From Myxococcales bacterium (GTDB taxonomy: Bacteria > Myxococcota_A > Polyangia > Nannocystales > Nannocystaceae): 64,000 nucleotides of DNA. Shown piece by piece: positions 8,402 to 16,297 of the stretch (positions are counted from its first letter, which is position 1; the number at the start of each line of letters is the position of its first letter). Below the pieces are notes generated by a model, which was not told the origin of the DNA, searched no databases, and worked only from the letters and a program-made list of their open reading frames with translations. Location: the NCBI GenBank assembly GCA_020633315.1, contig JACKDV010000004.1:1-64000 (forward strand), written 5' to 3'. The translations under genes were made by a program, and so were the position numbers.

Positions 8402-9454
8402 ATGAAGGCCGCCGACTGGAGCCTCCTGCTCGTCGCGAGCCTCGCGGCGTGCACCACCGACGCCCCCTCGGCGCCGCGCTCCGCATCGGCGGGCACGCCG
8501 GCGGGCGAGGTCTCGGCCCCGCCCGCCGCGGCCCCGTCGGCCGAGGATCCATCCGCCCCGGCGGCCGCGGCCGAGGCCGCCGCCCTGCCGCCGCACGAGG
8601 AGTCGCGGCTGGCCGGGCTGCTCGCCAGCTTCGCGGGCGGCCGCAACTGCGACGCCGCGGCGCTCACCGAGCTCCGCGGCCTGCGAGATCGCTACGGCAC
8701 CCCGCCGTCGCTGCGCGAGGCCCTGCTCCAGGCCTTCGCGGCCTGCGAGGAGCAGGAGGCCACCGCCGAGCTGCTGGCGGCCACGCTGTCCCCCACGCCC
8801 TCGACCGACGAGCGGCTCCAGCTCGGCGCGGCCTGGCTCCGCGCGAGCCGCTACGAGGAGGCCACCGAGATCCTGCTGCCCCTCGCGCAGGAGCAGGGCC
8901 CCGGCACCAAGGCGGCGTGGCTCGCCGGCTTCGCGCTGTTCCACGCGGGGCGCTCGGGCGAGGCCCTGCCGTGGCTCGAGGGCGCGCGCGACCAGGTGGG
9001 CGGAGGCAATGTCACCGACGCCCCGCTGCTCATCGGCCTCTCGCTGCTGCACCAGGGGCAGGTCGACCGCGCCATCACCGAGCTCGAGGCCGGTCGCGAC
9101 GCCGCGCCCGAGGATCGCTCGATCCTCTCGGCCCTCGCCCGCGCCTATGCGACCGCCGGCCGCGGCGAGGATGCCGAGCAGGCCTCGGCCCGCGTCCGCG
9201 AGCTCAACCAGACCAACGCCGCGCAGGAGCTCCAGATGGCGCGGCTGAGCGCGCTGTCCAGCGCCCTCAAGACGGCCCAGGCCGAGGGGCACAACGACGA
9301 CGCCGATCGAATCATCGAGGAGATGCTGCCCATGGCTCCCGCTCAGACCCGCCCCAAGCTGCTGGAGCTCCGCGCCCGGCTCTACGACGAGGACGGACGC
9401 ACGGAGGATGCCGCCGCCGTTCGTCAGCAGATCGCCACCGGAGGCACGCCATGA
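8402..9454 (+). CDS. TPR-repeat lipoprotein
   Basis: 350 residues. Short signal peptide with lipobox LAAC, an Ala/Pro/Ser-rich linker to about residue 65, then an all-helical region with TPR-like units (alternating A/L/G/Y patterns, e.g. AAWLRASRYEEATEILLPLA, about 130-325). No catalytic motif is visible. It is the first gene of a three-gene unit; its TGA overlaps the next ATG (ATGA). TPR lipoproteins of this kind are usually scaffolds in envelope complexes, here probably for the ASPIC-UnbV protein and the multihaem cytochrome that follow. Confidence 0.8.
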   Translation: MKAADWSLLLVASLAACTTDAPSAPRSASAGTPAGEVSAPPAAAPSAEDPSAPAAAAEAAALPPHEESRLAGLLASFAGGRNCDAAALTELRGLRDRYGTPPSLREALLQAFAACEEQEATAELLAATLSPTPSTDERLQLGAAWLRASRYEEATEILLPLAQEQGPGTKAAWLAGFALFHAGRSGEALPWLEGARDQVGGGNVTDAPLLIGLSLLHQGQVDRAITELEAGRDAAPEDRSILSALARAYATAGRGEDAEQASARVRELNQTNAAQELQMARLSALSSALKTAQAEGHNDDADRIIEEMLPMAPAQTRPKLLELRARLYDEDGRTEDAAAVRQQIATGGTP

Positions 9455-11247
9455 CTCGCCCGCACGCGCTGGGGTTGCTGGTGGCGCTGGCGGCCTGCGG
9501 CGGGGAATCGACCCCGCCCCCGCCCCCGCCCAAGCCCTCGCTGTTCGAGCCCCCGGCCGAGCCCGGCGCGCCCGCGGGCCCCGGCGATGCCGGGACCGCC
9601 ACGCGCCCCGAGCCGGCGGCCCCTGCCCCCACCGCGCTGCGCTTCGACGACGTGAGCTCGCAGTGGGGGGTGAGCCTGCGCCACCACGCCGGGCGCAACC
9701 CCGATCGCTGGATCCCCGAGATCATGTCCGGCGGCGTCGCGCTGGTGGACCTCGATCGCAACGGCGCCCTCGATCTGTTCCTGGCCGACGGCGGCGCCCT
9801 GGCGGGCGAGCTGCCGGCCGGGGCCGGGCCCCGCCTGCTGCTCGGCGACGGCAAGGGCGGCTTCACCGAGGTGAGCGAGGCGTGGGGGCTGACCCCGCAG
9901 GGCTACGGCATGGGCGTGGCCGCGGGCGACGTGGACGGCGACGGCTGGGTCGACCTCTACCTCACCACCTGGGACGGCAAGGATCGCCTGCTGCACAACG
10001 AGGCCGGCCAGGGCCTGCGCGACGTGAGCGAGCAGTGGGGCGTGAGCCCGCAGGGGTGGTCGACCAGCGCCGCGTTCCTCGACCTCGAGCACGACGGCGA
10101 CCTCGACCTCTACGTGGTGCGCTACGTGGACTACGAGCTCGGCAACGCGATCAAGTGCTGGTATCGCTCGATCCACATCTACTGCACTCCCGCCATGTAC
10201 GAGGCCCTGCCCGACCGGCTGCTGCGCAACGAGGGCGGGCGCTTCGTGGATGCCTCGGAGACCAGCGGGGTGGCGGCGATGGCCGCCAAGGGCCTGGCCG
10301 TCACCACCGGCGACCTCGACGACGACGGCGACACCGACCTCTACGTGGCCGACGACATCTCGCGCAACCTGCTGCTGCTCAACGACGGCACCGGCAAGCT
10401 CAGCGACGAGGGGGTGGTGGCGGGCGTCGCCTACTCGGAGATCGGGCGCGAGGAGGCCTCGATGGGCGCCTCGATCTCCGACGCCGACGCCGACGGGCGC
10501 TGGGACGTGGCGGTCACCAACTTCCAGGCCGAGCCCACCAGCCTCTACATGCGACGCGAGGGCGGCAGCTACCGCGAGCGCTCCGACGCGGCGGGGATCG
10601 GCGCCAGCTCGCGCGCGCGGCTGAGCTTCGGCATCGAGTTCCTCGACGCCGACAACGACGGCGACGAGGACCTGATCACCGCCAACGGTCACATCTCCGA
10701 CAACGTGTCCACCTACCGAGAGACCGTGGAGTTCGCCCAGCCCAACTCGCTGTACGAGCGCGTGGCTGACGGGCGCTTCGTGGACGTGAGCGAGCAGGCC
10801 GGCTCGGCGCTGGAGCGCCGCGGGGTGAGCCGCGGCCTGGCGGTGGGCGACATCGACGGGGACGGCGGGCTCGACTACGTGGTGGTCGACAACGACGGGC
10901 CGGTCCAGGTCGCGCGCAACACCACCTCCGAGCGGGGGCACTGGCTGTCGCTGTGGCTCGAGGGCGGCCCCGCCAACCGCTCGGCCGTGGGGGCGGTGGT
11001 CGTCGCGACGGTGGGCGACCGTACGCTGCGCCGCGAGGTGCGGGGCGCCTCGTCGTACCTCTCGGTCAGTGACCGCCGTGTGCACCTGGGCCTGGGTGAC
11101 GCCAGCCAGGTGGACGAGATCGTGATCACCTGGCCCGGCGGGCAGGAGCAGCGCCTGGGCCCACAGTCGGCCGATGCCCACCTGCACGTGCAACAGGGCC
11201 AGGCTCCCCGGGCCTACGTGCCCGGAGCCGAGGTGATCTCGCCATGA
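9451..11247 (+). CDS. FG-GAP/VCBS-repeat lipoprotein with ASPIC/UnbV domain
   Basis: 598 residues. Lipobox LAAC after a short signal, then a Pro-rich linker (about 25-55). The body has at least seven Ca-binding FG-GAP loops of the type D.D.DG..DL (DLDRNGALDLF, DVDGDGWVDLY, DLEHDGDLDLY, DLDDDGDTDLY, DADADGRWDVA, DADNDGDEDLI, DIDGDGGLDYV), predicting a beta-propeller. The C-terminal about 90 residues match the ASPIC/UnbV (CRTAC1-type) domain: GAVVVATVGDR, SSYLSVSDRRVHLGLG, VDEIVITWPGG. Known family members are extracellular and of unclear function. It starts by ATGA overlap with the TPR gene and ends by ATGA overlap with the cytochrome gene, so the products are probably made in fixed proportion. 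Confidence 0.9.
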   Translation: MTRPHALGLLVALAACGGESTPPPPPPKPSLFEPPAEPGAPAGPGDAGTATRPEPAAPAPTALRFDDVSSQWGVSLRHHAGRNPDRWIPEIMSGGVALVDLDRNGALDLFLADGGALAGELPAGAGPRLLLGDGKGGFTEVSEAWGLTPQGYGMGVAAGDVDGDGWVDLYLTTWDGKDRLLHNEAGQGLRDVSEQWGVSPQGWSTSAAFLDLEHDGDLDLYVVRYVDYELGNAIKCWYRSIHIYCTPAMYEALPDRLLRNEGGRFVDASETSGVAAMAAKGLAVTTGDLDDDGDTDLYVADDISRNLLLLNDGTGKLSDEGVVAGVAYSEIGREEASMGASISDADADGRWDVAVTNFQAEPTSLYMRREGGSYRERSDAAGIGASSRARLSFGIEFLDADNDGDEDLITANGHISDNVSTYRETVEFAQPNSLYERVADGRFVDVSEQAGSALERRGVSRGLAVGDIDGDGGLDYVVVDNDGPVQVARNTTSERGHWLSLWLEGGPANRSAVGAVVVATVGDRTLRREVRGASSYLSVSDRRVHLGLGDASQVDEIVITWPGGQEQRLGPQSADAHLHVQQGQAPRAYVPGAEVISP

Positions 11248-13814
11248 GCGCTCGATCCACGATCCGTCGAGTCCAGCGCGCGACCGGGGTGCTGCTGGCC
11301 GTGCTCACCGTCCTGCTGCTGGCCAACAGCGCGTTCCTGGCCACCGCCTTCACCCCCGAGGGCCTGGTGCTCCCCATGCAGCGCGCCCACCTGGTGCTGG
11401 GCGGGCTGCTCGCGGCGGCGCTGGTCGCCTTCGCGGGCAGCCACTTCGTGCTGCACCGCCGGCACCGCAACACCGGCGCCCGCAGCATCGGCCTGGTGGT
11501 GGCCACGGTGGCCCTGCTCGGCTGCGCGGCAGGGGTCGCCCTGTGGATGGTGGGCAAGAGCCGCACGGTGGGCTGGCTGGTGATCCTGCACGAGGGCGCC
11601 TTCGTGGCCGCGCTCGGGGCCTACGTGCTGCACCGCCGCCGCGCGCTGGTGACCCCCGCGCTGCGACCCGAGCAGCTCGCCGCCGGCGCGGCGATCCTGC
11701 TGGGCGGCGGCATCTGGGCCGCGCAGCTGTGGTGGCCCACCCACGACGAGCACGACCAGGCCCCGCGGGCCACGCTCGTGCCCGGCCTGTCGCAGGCCCG
11801 CACCATCGACGGCCACGTGCTGCGCCCCGAGGACCTCGACGACCCGGCCTACTGCGCCCAGTGCCACCCCGCGATCGCCGAGCGCTGGGAGGCCTCGGTC
11901 CACCACTTCGGCTCGCTCAACGATCCCTTCTACGCGGGCACCCTGGCCCTGGCCCAGCAGCACCGGCAGCCCGACGAGCTCAAGTTCTGCGGGGGCTGTC
12001 ACGATCCGCTGCTGCTGCTCACCGGTCGCATGGACGAGCACCCGCGGCCCGAGCAGCCCGGGGCCGATGCCGGCATCACCTGCCTGGCCTGCCACGCGCT
12101 CGTGGAGGCGCCCTCGCGGCTGGGCAACGGCAGCTACGTGGTCGCGGCCCCCGAGCACTACCCCGGCTACGACTCCGACGATCCCGACGAGCGCGAGCGC
12201 AGCAACCGGCTGATCCGCAGCAAGCCCGAGGCGCACGTGGAGAGCTTCGGCAAGCCCTACCTGCGCAGCCCCGAGATGTGCGTGGGCTGTCACAAGGCCC
12301 ACATCCCGCCCGAGCTCAACTCGCACCGCTGGCTGCGGGGCCAGGACGAGTACGACCCCTGGCACGACAGCGGCGCGGGCGGCAACTCGGCTCGCACCTT
12401 CTTCCCGCCCGCGCCCGAGCAGAAGCGCTGCCAGGACTGCCACATGCCGCAGATCCCCGCCGACGACCCGGCGGCAGGGGACGACGGCAAGGTGGCCGAC
12501 CATGCGTTCCTCGGCGCCAACACGGCCCTGCCCCGCGCGCTGGGAGACGAGGGCTGGGTGGCGCGCAACCAGGCCTTCCTCGAGGGCGTGCTCACCGTGG
12601 ACGTGGGCGCGATCGAGGTCGAGGGCGAGGGCCCGCCCCAGCGGCGGCTCGCCCCCGAGGGCCCGATTCCGGTGCCCGCCGGTCGGCCGCTCACCCTCGA
12701 CGTGGTGGTGCGCAACACCGGCTCGGGTCACCTCTACCCCGGGGGCATCGCCGACCTGCGGGAGTCGTGGCTCGAGGTCACGGTGCGCAGCGAGTCCGGC
12801 GAGCCCCTGCTCGCCCGCGGCTGGCTCGACGCACGCGGGAACCTCGATCCCGAGGCACACCAGTGGAACGCGGTGCTGCTCGACGGCGAGGGCGAGCCCC
12901 TGCTCGTCCACGACGTGGAGGACACCCACTCGGTGCTGGTCGCCCGTCGCATCATGCTGGGCGCCTCCGATCTGGTGCGGTTGTCCTTGTCCGCGCCCGA
13001 GCAGCCCTGCACGGTGGAGCTGCGGGTGCTCGACCGCAAGCTCACGCGCTCCTACGTGGAGACGGTGCTCGGCCCCGATGCACCGCAGATGCCGATCACC
13101 GAGATCGCCTCGACCACGCTGTCGCTGGTCCCCGGCGACTTCGTGATCGTGCCGCCCGCGACCACCCCCGAGGTGGGCGCCCGCCTGCGCAACCTCGGCA
13201 TCGCCCACCTGCTGCGAGGCGACACCGCCCTCGCCCGCGAGGCGGCTCTCGCCGCTGCCGAGCGCCGGCCCGACGATCCCGGCCCGCCCCTCGACCTCGC
13301 CCGCGGAGCGCTCGACGACGGCGCCCTCGAGCGCGCCGAGGAGCACGTGCGGGCCGCCGATGCGGTGAGCCCCGGGCATCCCACCGCCGCGTGGCTGCTG
13401 GCCCGGATCCGCGGCTCGCAGGGCGATCACGAGGCGGCCCTCGCCGCGCTCGACGTGGCGCTCGCCGCCTTCCCCCGCGATCGAGAGCTGTTGGCGATGA
13501 AGGGTGACTCACTGTTTCGGCTCGAGCGGGAGGAAGAGGCCGCGGCCGCGCTGCAGAGCGTGCTCGAGATCGATCCCGAGCACCTCACCGCCCATGCGTT
13601 GCTCACCCGGATCCGCGCCGAGCAGGGCGACGAAGCAAGCTCACAGCGACACCGCGAGGCCTGGGATCGCGTGCGGCCTCACTCGGACGATCAGGTCTTC
13701 AACGAGCGAGCGCGCCGGGCCAACGCGGCGCTCGATCGCCGGGCCAACCTGCAGTACGTGGTTCCGCTGGCTCCTCCGCCCCCCGGCTGGACCCCGGCCC
13801 GAAGCGGTCCCTGA
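11244..13814 (+). CDS. Membrane pentahaem c-type cytochrome with C-terminal TPRs
   Basis: 856 residues. Four or five membrane segments (about 12-34, 48-66, 75-97, 105-125, 145-162), then five CxxCH haem sites: CAQCH (about 204), CGGCH (249), CLACH (280), CVGCH (346), CQDCH (396). A beta-rich part follows (about 430-640), then TPRs (about 645-800). The haem part resembles the cytochrome c-554-like tetra/pentahaem family; the polytopic N-terminus suggests it receives electrons at the inner membrane. Coupled by ATGA overlap to the ASPIC/UnbV gene. Electron donor and acceptor are unknown; a periplasmic or extracellular redox process is inferred. Confidence 0.85.
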   Translation: MSARSTIRRVQRATGVLLAVLTVLLLANSAFLATAFTPEGLVLPMQRAHLVLGGLLAAALVAFAGSHFVLHRRHRNTGARSIGLVVATVALLGCAAGVALWMVGKSRTVGWLVILHEGAFVAALGAYVLHRRRALVTPALRPEQLAAGAAILLGGGIWAAQLWWPTHDEHDQAPRATLVPGLSQARTIDGHVLRPEDLDDPAYCAQCHPAIAERWEASVHHFGSLNDPFYAGTLALAQQHRQPDELKFCGGCHDPLLLLTGRMDEHPRPEQPGADAGITCLACHALVEAPSRLGNGSYVVAAPEHYPGYDSDDPDERERSNRLIRSKPEAHVESFGKPYLRSPEMCVGCHKAHIPPELNSHRWLRGQDEYDPWHDSGAGGNSARTFFPPAPEQKRCQDCHMPQIPADDPAAGDDGKVADHAFLGANTALPRALGDEGWVARNQAFLEGVLTVDVGAIEVEGEGPPQRRLAPEGPIPVPAGRPLTLDVVVRNTGSGHLYPGGIADLRESWLEVTVRSESGEPLLARGWLDARGNLDPEAHQWNAVLLDGEGEPLLVHDVEDTHSVLVARRIMLGASDLVRLSLSAPEQPCTVELRVLDRKLTRSYVETVLGPDAPQMPITEIASTTLSLVPGDFVIVPPATTPEVGARLRNLGIAHLLRGDTALAREAALAAAERRPDDPGPPLDLARGALDDGALERAEEHVRAADAVSPGHPTAAWLLARIRGSQGDHEAALAALDVALAAFPRDRELLAMKGDSLFRLEREEEAAAALQSVLEIDPEHLTAHALLTRIRAEQGDEASSQRHREAWDRVRPHSDDQVFNERARRANAALDRRANLQYVVPLAPPPPGWTPARSGP

Positions 13815-13827
13815 CCGCCTCCTGCAC

Positions 13828-13844
13828 GGGGTCGAGGCGACCCC
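13828..13844 (+). terminator. Hairpin after the cytochrome operon
   Basis: GGGGTCG, AGG loop, CGACCCC, a perfect 7-bp stem 14 nt past the stop codon. There is no T-tract, so it may be only a processing or attenuating hairpin. The rest of 13845-14033 shows no gene, only a 10-bp palindrome GCTTGCAAGC (13909-13918). Confidence 0.45.
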
Positions 13845-14033
13845 ACCAAAACTACGCACCACGATGCTCGGGCTCGCGCCCGTGGTGATCGGAGTCCCGT
13901 GCGGCCTGGCTTGCAAGCGAGGTCATTGCGGGTCAATTCACGATTCGCCCGAACCTTCCTGAGGGTTTCGACCACTACGAGGGAGCGACCTCGACCATCT
14001 TCGCAGGTCGCGTCCTTCCTCCTTGCCCTTGCC

Positions 14034-15356
14034 ATGAGCTCCGAGACTCCCTGCACGACCGCGTCGATCGAGCGGCTCGTCGAGCGCCATCCCATCGCGC
14101 TCACCCGCGCGCGCACGGCCGCCTATCGCCCGCTGGGCGGAGAGGGTCGCCTCACTCGCGCCGGTCGCTATCGCCTGGGCACGCGCCTGGGCCTGGGCGG
14201 CATGGGGGCCGTCTACGAGGCGTGGGATCCCGAGCTCAACCGTCGCGTGGCGGTCAAGCTCATGCGCCCGCGCTCGGGCCCCGACGCCACCGAGGCCCAG
14301 GCTCGCCTGCGTCGCGAGGCGCAGTCGATGGCCGCGCTGCACCACCCCAACGTGCTGAGCATCTTCGACGTGGGCCTGACGCCCTCGGGGGTGTTCCTCG
14401 CCATGCCGCTCATCGAGGGCCTCGACCTCGCCCGCTGGCTCCGCAAGGAGCAGCCGAGCTGGTCGCGGATCGTCGAGGTGTTCTGCGCCGCGGGCCGGGG
14501 CCTGGCCGCGGCCCATGCCGCCCGCATCGTGCACCGCGACTTCAAGCCCACCAACGTGCTCATCGGTCGCGACGGCGGCGTGTTCGTGGCCGACTTCGGC
14601 ATCGCGGCCTTCGTCGCCGACGATTCCAGTGCCGAGGCCAGCGAGACGGTCCCGCCCGCGCCCGAGCAGCCCCGCCTCACCCGTCGCGGCTCGGCCATGG
14701 GCACGCCTGCCTACATGGCCCCGGAGCAGCACGAGGGTCGGCCCGTGGATGCCCGCAGCGATCAGTTCTCGTTCTGCATTGCGCTCTACGAGGCGCTCTA
14801 CGGCGCGCTGCCCTTCGCGGGCCAGACCGCCAAGGAGCTGTACCGAGCCAAGCGCAAGGCGGCCCTGGGGGCCCCCCGGGATCGCCGGATCCCGCGGCGG
14901 GTGTTCGCCGTGCTCGAGCGCGGCCTGTCGTACTCGCCCGACGCTCGCTACCCCGACATGAACCTGCTGCTGCTGGCGCTGCAGGAGGCGATCCCCCGGC
15001 GCGGCCGGAGGCGACGGATGCTCGGCGCCGCCTCGCTCGCCGGGCTGGCGCTGATGGGGCTCACCGCCGGCACCCTGCCGCGCGACCAGGGCCCCCGCCC
15101 GAGCGACGCACGGGCCGAGTGCAGCGAGCGGCCGACCGCCGACCCCACCGCGATGCGCGAGGCCTTCTCCGACTTCGCCCAGGCCAAGCGGATGGCTCGT
15201 GATCCCGAGCGCCGAGCCGAGGCGCTCGCGCTGGCCCGACGCGCCCGCGAGGGGCTCTCGCCCGATGGCTCGCTGGCCGCGGTGGAGCTACGGGCCGAGA
15301 TCATGGGCTGGCTCGACGCGGTCGAGGCGATGCCGATCGACGCGCCCGCGAGCTGA
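14034..15356 (+). CDS. Hanks-type Ser/Thr protein kinase, single membrane segment
   Basis: 440 residues from the ATG at 14034; a longer upstream extension looks non-coding. Kinase domain about 43-320: Gly loop GLGGMGAVYE (about 52), VAVK Lys, HRDFKPTN catalytic loop (about 167), DFG (VADFGIAAF), YMAPEQ. All catalytic residues are intact. A linker with Pro/Glu lies between DFG and APE. A membrane segment (about 328-346) is followed by only about 90 mostly helical residues outside, so there is no recognisable ligand-binding domain. Known role of the family: phosphorylation-based signalling, expanded in myxobacteria. It stands alone, between the cytochrome operon and a convergent small membrane protein. 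Confidence 0.9.
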   Translation: MSSETPCTTASIERLVERHPIALTRARTAAYRPLGGEGRLTRAGRYRLGTRLGLGGMGAVYEAWDPELNRRVAVKLMRPRSGPDATEAQARLRREAQSMAALHHPNVLSIFDVGLTPSGVFLAMPLIEGLDLARWLRKEQPSWSRIVEVFCAAGRGLAAAHAARIVHRDFKPTNVLIGRDGGVFVADFGIAAFVADDSSAEASETVPPAPEQPRLTRRGSAMGTPAYMAPEQHEGRPVDARSDQFSFCIALYEALYGALPFAGQTAKELYRAKRKAALGAPRDRRIPRRVFAVLERGLSYSPDARYPDMNLLLLALQEAIPRRGRRRRMLGAASLAGLALMGLTAGTLPRDQGPRPSDARAECSERPTADPTAMREAFSDFAQAKRMARDPERRAEALALARRAREGLSPDGSLAAVELRAEIMGWLDAVEAMPIDAPAS

Positions 15357-15411
15357 GCGACGGTCGTCGGTCCCTCGGCGATCCCCCGCGCTCTTGTGCT
15401 TTCCGCCCGAG

Positions 15412-15909
15412 CTAGACCACGCGGCGGACCAGCAGGTAGAGGATGCCGATCAGCGCGCCGATGAAGAAGACGAAGCCCAGCACGTTGGTCCAGATGACCA
15501 TGTGGTAGTCGAGCCGGCTGAGCACGAGATAGAGGACGCCGAGCACGATGACGAACAGCGCCACCTTGCGCACGCGCTCGCGGATGCTCTCCTGCCGGCC
15601 CGGGTGCAGCAGGTGCTCCACGCCGAAGCTCACCACCAGCAAGTAGATCGGCACCACGAACACCAGCACGTTGGTGCTGCCGATCATCCCGGGGACGTTG
15701 GAGGCGTAGATCGTCCAGCAGATCACCACCAGCAGCGAGAAGAACCCCAGACCGATGCCCACGTTGGCGACCACCTGAGACGCCTGGTTGCGGCCCTGCT
15801 GGCGCAGCATGTACGAGAAGGCACCCAGCACCAGGGGCAGGATCGCGGCCACGGTGATGGCGATCTCTCCTGCGTCGAGGATGGAGGTCACGAGCTCGGC
15901 GACGGTCAT
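15412..15909 (-). CDS. Small polytopic membrane protein, unknown function
   Basis: 165 residues from the ATG at 15909. The longer open frame upstream is Arg/Gly-rich and unlike the rest, so I reject it. Four to five hydrophobic segments (about 13-33, 45-66, 76-98, 112-130, 138-160) and no soluble domain. A -10-like TATGCT (15922-15927) ends 12 nt upstream. I do not recognise a family. Confidence 0.65.
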   Translation of the reverse strand: MTVAELVTSILDAGEIAITVAAILPLVLGAFSYMLRQQGRNQASQVVANVGIGLGFFSLLVVICWTIYASNVPGMIGSTNVLVFVVPIYLLVVSFGVEHLLHPGRQESIRERVRKVALFVIVLGVLYLVLSRLDYHMVIWTNVLGFVFFIGALIGILYLLVRRVV

Positions 15910-16297
15910 GGCGGCGGGGGCAGCATACCGCTGGAGGGACGAGACTGTTTCCACGAGGTGTGACACCGCCTTCCGGGGCACGAGACGCACGAACACGCGC
16001 CCTGGGCTCCCTCCGCGGCCTCGCCAACGGCGGCCACCACGAGGGCCATGTAATCGACCGGCGGAGGTACCCAGCCCAGCTCGGGCTCGAGTTTGCTGCG
16101 CTCGAGTCTCCGGTCGCGCTCTCGCGCTTGAGTTGCTGGTTCGCGCAGTCCCGTCGCCATCGGGTCCCGACGCTGTCCCGATCGGGTCGACCGAAGGCGA
16201 GTCGACGTCATTGGACGAAGCGAAGCTCCTCCGCATCGCGCAGAGACCGGGATCCGAGTGCTAGAGTCCATCTCGCCGGGAACTAGACCGATAGGAC
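15910..16297. other. Intergenic region between divergent genes, no gene seen
   Basis: 388 nt without a convincing coding frame; short frames here lack the local codon bias. Just before the kinase gene it holds TAGAGT (16262-16267) and TAGACC (16284-16289), either of which could be a -10 element, then an AGGA directly before the ATG at 16298. This is also where the composition shifts to the less GC-biased block 16.3-24.9 kb. Confidence 0.5.

Noticed and set aside
6260..9292. 1010-residue minus-strand open frame
   Set aside because: Overlaps the GH13 gene and the TPR lipoprotein in other frames; low-complexity Arg/Gly composition.
11214..13430. 738-residue minus-strand open frame
   Set aside because: Antisense to the pentahaem cytochrome, with no motif of its own.
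15910..16236. N-terminal extension of the small membrane protein gene
   Set aside because: Arg/Gly-rich composition unlike the membrane part; the ATG at 15909 has a nearby -10-like hexamer.
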